Positions 58,254-64,000 of a stretch of 64,000 bases of DNA are shown here, in pieces (positions within the stretch are counted from its first letter, which is position 1; each line of letters opens with the position of its first letter). Made by a program: the position numbers and the translations under genes. Where the stretch lies: positions 26,250 through 90,249 of the forward strand of contig JBGAPK010000014.1 of assembly GCA_044221315.1 (NCBI GenBank), in the 5' to 3' direction. The notes beneath the pieces were generated by a model. The model saw nothing but the letters and a program-made list of their open reading frames with translations. It was not told where the DNA came from and ran no database searches. The DNA comes from JAFEBO01 sp044221315 (GTDB lineage: Bacteria; Planctomycetota; Phycisphaerae; Phycisphaerales; UBA1924).

Positions 58254-59597
58254 GTGCACTTCATACGGAATCCACTTCTTGTCGTCGTACCGTTGGCTTG
58301 CTCCTCCCCCGTTCCCAACGGGGGAGGTGTCATCGCGCAGGCTTTGCGGAGCGATGACGGAGGGGGCTCCGGACTTCCCTGCGGCCCGATCACGGCCCAA
58401 GTCACGCGAGTTTCAAGCGGAACCCGAATCACGGATCTCTTTTATCAGGCCGCGGCAGCACACCGGCAATATTTCGCCGCGGCCGCCGTCGCGCTCTTCG
58501 CGACGGGTGCCGCGCTCGCGCGTCCGCCGGCATCTGCTCCCGTGCCCGTCGCGACCACAGGCTTCGGCCCCACCATCCCCAACACCACCCCCGGCCCCAC
58601 CCCAACCCCCGAAGGCATGGTCTGGATCCCCGGAGGAGAGTTCTCCATGGGCTCAGACGATCCAACTCCACTCGTCTGCGGCGGCCCCGATTCCATGCCC
58701 GACGCACGCCCCGTCCATCGCGTCTACGTCGACGGCTTCTGGATGGACGCAACCGAAGTCACCAACGCCCAGTGGGAAAAATTCGTCCAGGCAACGGGCT
58801 ACCGCACCATCGCCGAGATCGCGCCCACCAAAGAGGAATTCCCCACCGCGCCGCCGGAAAACCTCGTCGCCGGATCCACAGTCTTCACTCCCACCGGCAA
58901 ACCCGTCGCCCTCAACGATCACTTTCAATGGTGGCGCTATCAGAAAGGCGCCAACTGGCGGCACCCCGAAGGCCCCGATTCCGACATCAAGGGCAAAGAG
59001 AACTACCCCGTCGTCCACATCGCCTATCCCGATGCCGTCGCCTACTGCAAGTGGGCCGGCAAGCGCATGCCCACCGAAGCCGAATGGGAATTCGCCGCCC
59101 GCGGCGGGCGCGCCGGCGAGGTCTACTCCTGGGGCAACGAACTCCGCCCCGACAACAGGTTCATGGCCAATACCTGGCAGGGCAAGTTCCCTGTGAAAGA
59201 CGAGGGCAGCGATGGCTTCGTCGGCATCGCTCCAGTAGAACAATTTCCCCCGAACGACTACGGTCTCTACGACATCGCCGGAAACGTCTGGGAATGGTGC
59301 AGCGACTGGTATCGCCCCGACACCTACGCGCGCCAGATCGCCTCGGCCGGCGGCCTCCACTCCGTCATCAAGAACCCCCAAGGACCTTCCGCTCCCTACG
59401 ACCCCGCCGAGCCGAAGGAAAAAAAACGCGTTCACAAGGGCGGCTCTTTCCTCTGCACCGACCAGTACTGCACCCGATACATGGTCGGCACCCGCGGCAA
59501 AGGCGAGCAAACCACCGGCAGCAATCACGTCGGCTTCCGCTGTGTGATGTCGCCTCAGCCGGCCAAGCCTGCACCCGACGCTTCAAAGCCAAAGTAG
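58254..59597 (+). CDS. Formylglycine-generating enzyme (SUMF1/FGE), genuine catalytic-Cys type
   Basis: About 447 residues from the GTG at 58254; the true start is uncertain. From about residue 120 it is an FGE fold: GMVWIPGGEFSMGSDD, RPVHRVYVDGFWMDATEVTN, NYPVVHIAYPDAVAYCKWAGKRMPTEAEWEFAARGG, and IAGNVWEWCSDWY. Unlike most SUMF1-like proteins it keeps both catalytic cysteines, in GGSFLCTDQYCTRY (codons at 59454 and 59469), five residues apart as in true FGEs. Such enzymes convert a sulfatase Cys to formylglycine. A signal-like segment (FAAAAVALFATGAALA) is near residue 78, so the coding start may be later than 58254. No sulfatase gene is in the window. Confidence 0.85.
   Translation: MHFIRNPLLVVVPLACSSPVPNGGGVIAQALRSDDGGGSGLPCGPITAQVTRVSSGTRITDLFYQAAAAHRQYFAAAAVALFATGAALARPPASAPVPVATTGFGPTIPNTTPGPTPTPEGMVWIPGGEFSMGSDDPTPLVCGGPDSMPDARPVHRVYVDGFWMDATEVTNAQWEKFVQATGYRTIAEIAPTKEEFPTAPPENLVAGSTVFTPTGKPVALNDHFQWWRYQKGANWRHPEGPDSDIKGKENYPVVHIAYPDAVAYCKWAGKRMPTEAEWEFAARGGRAGEVYSWGNELRPDNRFMANTWQGKFPVKDEGSDGFVGIAPVEQFPPNDYGLYDIAGNVWEWCSDWYRPDTYARQIASAGGLHSVIKNPQGPSAPYDPAEPKEKKRVHKGGSFLCTDQYCTRYMVGTRGKGEQTTGSNHVGFRCVMSPQPAKPAPDASKPK
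58303..58366. repeat. Palindromic MITE-like element in the 5' region of the FGE gene
   Basis: Two adjacent hairpins: CCTCCCCCGTT pairs with AACGGGGGAGG (58303-58327), and GTCATCGC pairs with GCGATGAC (58329-58358); an outer GGAGGGGG at 58359-58366 can pair with the CTCCCCC of the first arm. This multi-branched palindrome type recurs between genes in many GC-rich bacterial genomes. Here it lies inside the open frame upstream of the FGE signal sequence, between the GTG at 58254 and the probable mature start. Confidence 0.8.
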
Positions 59598-59626
59598 CTT
59601 TCCGTTGACCCTCCACGAGGATCTTT

Positions 59627-60991
59627 ATGAGCCACTCCTTGCTCTTACGTCGCTGCCACAGTCACTTCCTCGCCGCCGCGCTCTTCGTCGCATTCCCATG
59701 CGCGATGGCGAACGCTGATCAACCCGCGCCAGACCACTACACCATCATCCGCTGCGGCACTCTCCTCGCCAAGCCCGGCGAAGCGCCCAAGTCCAAGCAA
59801 TCGCTCGTACTCAAAAACGGCAAAGTCGAATCCGTACGCGACGGCCTCCAAGGCCCCGACCTCTCCGCAGAGAAACTGCAAGGCGCGATCATCGAGGAAG
59901 TCGATCTCAGCGAGCGCTACGTCCTCCCCGGCCTCATCGACTGCCATGTCCATCTCACGATGGAGTTCGACCAGACGCTCCGCATGCGCGACATGACCGA
60001 GTCCGACGCCTACGTCGGGCTGCACGCGGCGGCATACGCGAAGAAAAACCTCGAAGCGGGATTCACCACCGTCCGTGATCTTGGCGCCGGCCGCGCAACC
60101 GTGATCCTCGGACTGCGCGACGCCATCCGCGACGGCCACGTCGTCGGTCCACGCGTCGTCGCCGCCGGCCACTCCATCAGCGTCACCGGCGGCCACGGCG
60201 ATGGCACAACCGGAATCCGCCCGGAAATCGTCCCGCCTCAGACGCCCGAGATGGGAATCGCCGACGGTCCCGACGAGTGCATGAAGGCCGTCCGCTATCA
60301 GATCAAGCTCGGCGCCGACTGGATCAAGGTCACCGCCACCGGAGGCGTTCTTTCCGCGGCCAAGGCCGGTTTGGCCCAGCAGGAATTCGACGAAGAACTC
60401 GTCGCGATCGTGAAGACCGCGCACTCACTCCAACGCAAAGTCGCCGCCCACGCCCACGGCACCGACGGCATCAACGCCGCGATCAAGGCCGGCGTCGATT
60501 CCATCGAGCACGGCACCTATCTCGACGACGACTCGATCGCCCTCTTTAAAGGACGCAACTGCTACCACGTCCCCACTCTTCTCGCCTCCGCCACCGTCGC
60601 GGCAAACGCCGAGAAGCCCGGCTTCTATTTGCCCCAGGTCGCCGAAAAGGCCCGCATCGTCGGCCCCAAAGCCCTCGAGATGTTCAAGAAGAGCCACGAG
60701 GCCGGCGTCAAGATCGCCTTCGGTACCGACACCGGCGTCAGCCCCCACGGTGACAACGCCAAGGAATTCGCCCTCATGGTCAAGGGAGGCATGACCCCCA
60801 CCGAGGCCATCCACGCCGCCACCATCGTCGCCTCCGAACTGCTCGGCCTCGAAAAGGAAATCGGCACCCTCGAGCCCGGCAAGACGGCCGACCTGATCGC
60901 TGTCTCCGGCGACCCAACCAAGGACGTCACCGAACTCGAACGCGTCAAAGCCGTCATCCACGCCGGGACCGTTGTGAAGAACGAGAAGTAA
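59627..60991 (+). CDS. Exported metal-dependent amidohydrolase
   Basis: 454 residues. Amidohydrolase superfamily, imidazolonepropionase/prolidase-like subgroup: HxH in IDCHVHLTMEF, the lysine in WIKVTATGG (metal-bridging when carboxylated), two His motifs (AHAHGTDG, EHGTYLDD) and the Asp in FGTDTGVSPHGDN. Together these predict a binuclear-metal hydrolase, probably acting on peptide or related amide bonds. A signal peptide spans about residues 1-31. The ATG at 59627 is 30 bp after the FGE stop, so the two may be co-transcribed. Substrate unknown. Confidence 0.86.
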   Translation: MSHSLLLRRCHSHFLAAALFVAFPCAMANADQPAPDHYTIIRCGTLLAKPGEAPKSKQSLVLKNGKVESVRDGLQGPDLSAEKLQGAIIEEVDLSERYVLPGLIDCHVHLTMEFDQTLRMRDMTESDAYVGLHAAAYAKKNLEAGFTTVRDLGAGRATVILGLRDAIRDGHVVGPRVVAAGHSISVTGGHGDGTTGIRPEIVPPQTPEMGIADGPDECMKAVRYQIKLGADWIKVTATGGVLSAAKAGLAQQEFDEELVAIVKTAHSLQRKVAAHAHGTDGINAAIKAGVDSIEHGTYLDDDSIALFKGRNCYHVPTLLASATVAANAEKPGFYLPQVAEKARIVGPKALEMFKKSHEAGVKIAFGTDTGVSPHGDNAKEFALMVKGGMTPTEAIHAATIVASELLGLEKEIGTLEPGKTADLIAVSGDPTKDVTELERVKAVIHAGTVVKNEK

Positions 60992-61096
60992 TGCAGCATC
61001 GACTCCCACTTCGGGGGGCTTGAATTTCGTTCAGGCCGGCGCTTTCTGAGAATTCGACTTTCCCAGCCCGCCCTTCGCCGATAGGCTGATCGCACC

Positions 61097-61921
<825 letters not shown>

Positions 61922-62371
61922 CTCCGCAGGTCGCACCGCCTCCTCCAAGTTGTTTTGTTGCGTTGACCGGAAGCAATAGCCGACCCGGCGATCCACATCC
62001 AAACCAAGCCCGAGAACCCGGCGCCTCCCCCGAGAGGTGCTTGCCTATTTGATCGTCGCCGCGCTCACAGCCCGTTCCACATGGGTAGGACCCGGGCCCG
62101 CCACATAGCCACAAACGACAAGTCTGGGTACGTTTTCTGTATGGGATTCCGCGCCGGATCGACCCGACAACCTGCGGGTCCCATCTATGGCCATCGATAG
62201 GAAAATTTCGCGAGTCGCGCTCGGCGCCCCCCACTTCTTGGTATCTTGGTCCCTTCGGAGGAGTTTTTTGGCGGGCTCCTATTCGTTCCGGGTGAGCCCG
62301 ATTGGCAGCGTGGGATGCATCGAAATTTTTTTGTCGGGATCGCGCAACGAGATTGCACGAGGAGTCTGTCG
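61922..62371. other. Intergenic region without a recognised gene
   Basis: 450 bp between the prepilin-like gene and the collagen-like gene. It has a visibly lower GC content in parts and no convincing coding sequence on either strand. It presumably includes the promoter of the collagen-like gene and a terminator for the preceding one; neither stands out clearly. A GGAG Shine-Dalgarno is at 62361-62364, 8 bases before the next ATG. Confidence 0.35.
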
Positions 62372-64000
62372 ATGAGGCTTTCACAAAATCGGGTTCGAAC
62401 GCTTGTTCTCACATGCGGCCTGGCTCTCGGCGCCGGCGCGATGGATGCCCTCTCTCGCCCCCTCCCGCCCGAAACTCCCATGGGCACCAGCTTCGTCTAC
62501 CAGGGCGAACTGCGCAGCGGCCCCTCGGTCGTCTCCACCACCGACCTCAAGTTCCGCCTCTACACCGCCCCCATCGGCGGCGTTCAGGTCGGTCCCGAAC
62601 TCGGCGTCTCCGGCCTCTCGCTCGTCCGCGGCCGCTTCAGCGTCGAACTCGACTTCGGCGCAGGGATCTTCGCCGGCAACGAACGCTGGATCGAGATCGA
62701 CGTCCGCTCCCCCGCAGGCTCGGGCTCGTTCTCCACGCTGAGTTCGCGGCAGAAGGTCGGCGCCGCCCCCTACGCGCTCTACGCACTGAACGGCAACCCG
62801 GGCGCGACGGGTGCAACGGGAGCAACCGGAGCCACAGGCGCGACTGGTGCCACGGGCAATGACGGCTCGAATGGGACCAATGGGGCGACGGGAGCCACGG
62901 GTGCGACCGGGGACACAGGCGCGACAGGCTCGACGGGTGCCACGGGAGCCGCGGGCAACGACGGCTCGAACGGTGCGACTGGCGCTACGGGCGGTACAGG
63001 TGCAACCGGAGCGACCGGCGGCACCGGGGCAACCGGCCCGACAGGCGCGACGGGGAACGACGGGACAAATGGAACCAACGGCGCCACGGGAGCCACAGGT
63101 GCAACGGGCGCGACAGGTGCCACGGGAGCCACGGGCGCTCCGGGTGCGGACGGATCGAACGGCACGAACGGAGCCATGGGTGCGACCGGCGCGACAGGAG
63201 CTACAGGGGCCACAGGTGCAACAGGCAGCGACGGGACGAACGGAACCAATGGGGCCACCGGCGCGACAGGCGCCACCGGCCAGACCGGCCTGACTTGGAC
63301 AGGTACGTGGAGCGATTCCGGCACATACAACATCGGCGACGGTGTTTACTACAACGGCTCCGCGTACATCAATATCAGCGGCGGCAACTCGAACATCACC
63401 CCGCCCAGCTCGGATCTTGTGAACTGGAGTCTCTTGGCGCTCAAGGGTGACACCGGAGCAACGGGAAGCACCGGGTCCAGCGGCGCGACGGGCGCGACCG
63501 GCGCCACAGGCCCCACAGGGAACGACGGGTCCAACGGGGCCACCGGAGCGACGGGCCCAACGGGCGCGACAGGCGCCACGGGCAATGACGGAGCCAACGG
63601 GGCCACGGGCGCGACGGGTGCCACGGGTGCCACGGGCGCGACGGGTGCTACAGGTGCCGACGGCACGAACGGGATCAATGGAACCAACGGCGCGACAGGG
63701 GCCACAGGCGCCACAGGCGCGACGGGGGCCACGGGAGCCACGGGAGCCACGGGAGCCACGGGCAACGATGGCGCGAACGGCGTCAACGGGACCAACGGCG
63801 CGGACGGAGCCACGGGAGCCACGGGCGCGACCGGGGCGACGGGCGACGCCGGGGCCACAGGTGCAACGGGCGCAACAGGGGCAACCGGTGCTACCGGTGA
63901 CACGGGCGCGACCGGCAGCACCGGCTCGCCGGGCCTCAACTTCACGGGCACGTGGAGCGCCATGGCCACTTACGCCGTTGCCGACACGGTCTTCTACAAC
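62372..64000 (+). CDS. Secreted collagen-like protein with chitin-binding-like modules (partial)
   Basis: 543 codons visible, continuing past the window edge. A signal-like segment lies at residues 10-25. A globular N-terminal domain (about 26-140; YQGELRSGPSVVSTTDLKFRLYT) is followed by long Gly-x-y blocks, mostly Gly-Ala-Thr with occasional Asn-Asp-Gly and Gly-Thr-Asn units. The first block (about 62797-63285) is interrupted by a CBM5/12-like module, WTGTWSDSGTYNIGDGVYY with a W...W pattern and LVNWSLLALKG; a second Gly-x-y block (about 63445-63930) leads to another such start (FTGTWSAMATYAVADTVFYN). Gly-Ala-Thr triplets are typical of bacterial collagen-like surface fibres. A GGAG Shine-Dalgarno precedes the ATG at 62372. 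Confidence 0.82.
   Translation, partial: MRLSQNRVRTLVLTCGLALGAGAMDALSRPLPPETPMGTSFVYQGELRSGPSVVSTTDLKFRLYTAPIGGVQVGPELGVSGLSLVRGRFSVELDFGAGIFAGNERWIEIDVRSPAGSGSFSTLSSRQKVGAAPYALYALNGNPGATGATGATGATGATGATGNDGSNGTNGATGATGATGDTGATGSTGATGAAGNDGSNGATGATGGTGATGATGGTGATGPTGATGNDGTNGTNGATGATGATGATGATGATGAPGADGSNGTNGAMGATGATGATGATGATGSDGTNGTNGATGATGATGQTGLTWTGTWSDSGTYNIGDGVYYNGSAYINISGGNSNITPPSSDLVNWSLLALKGDTGATGSTGSSGATGATGATGPTGNDGSNGATGATGPTGATGATGNDGANGATGATGATGATGATGATGADGTNGINGTNGATGATGATGATGATGATGATGATGNDGANGVNGTNGADGATGATGATGATGDAGATGATGATGATGATGDTGATGSTGSPGLNFTGTWSAMATYAVADTVFYN

Noticed and set aside
62797..63930. Short direct repeats resembling a CRISPR or satellite array
   Set aside because: The repeats are 9-base multiples, in frame, and encode Gly-x-y collagen triplets in an open frame with signal sequence and ribosome site; there are no spacers of constant length and no cas genes.

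Overview
The window looks like a chromosome segment of a high-GC, Gram-negative, flagellated planctomycete, most likely class Phycisphaerae. This rests on family-level features: secreted proteins ending in short dockerin-like EF-hand pairs, two proteins with a PxP-hydrophobic-polyarginine C-terminus (PEP-CTERM type), a prepilin-like protein, a genuine formylglycine-generating enzyme, L- and P-ring flagellar genes (so an outer membrane), and large membrane-bound Ser/Thr kinases. No rRNA, tRNA, CRISPR array or insertion sequence was seen.

Layout. 1-6063: an FmdB fragment, a membrane Ser/Thr kinase and a 14-repeat secreted beta-propeller. 6102-9875 (minus): flgF-flgG-flgA-flgH. 9979-18491: lipoprotein, pyrophosphatase, M3 peptidase, phosphoglucose isomerase, patatin lipoprotein, a CZB zinc-sensor protein and a small kinase followed in frame by an orphan dockerin segment. 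18955-21734: two dockerin-like secreted proteins and a PEP-CTERM protein. 22063-24900 (minus): a second large membrane kinase, divergent from flgI across a G-rich (G-quadruplex-type) tract. 25047-39571: flgI-flgJ-flgN-flgK-flgL-fliW-csrA and four flagellin genes, each followed by a terminator-like hairpin. 39655-47670: Xer recombinase, OprB porin, aspartase, Dcu transporter with an EF-hand-like insert, a membrane protein of unknown function and mqnC (futalosine menaquinone pathway). 48566-54181 (minus): a methionine/aspartate-family cluster (transsulfuration enzyme, aspartokinase-homoserine dehydrogenase without ACT domains, second transsulfuration enzyme, asd) behind a SAM-I-type riboswitch. 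54476-58166: pxpB-pxpC-MFS-pxpA (5-oxoprolinase). 58254-64000: formylglycine-generating enzyme, amidohydrolase, prepilin-like protein, and a collagen-like protein with chitin-binding-like modules that runs off the end.

How the genes work together. The two flagellar blocks supply rod, rings, hook-filament junction and filament; FliW and CsrA directly upstream of the flagellins are the expected partner-switch that matches flagellin translation to secretion, and ANGGA CsrA motifs overlap the flagellin ribosome binding sites. Aspartase and Dcu form an aspartate-fumarate module. The methionine cluster appears to be controlled by SAM at the RNA level, fitting the loss of allosteric ACT domains. The most unusual non-coding feature is a set of long imperfect inverted repeats in intergenic gaps, several nested around a related ~43-nt hairpin, including three inside flagellar operons.
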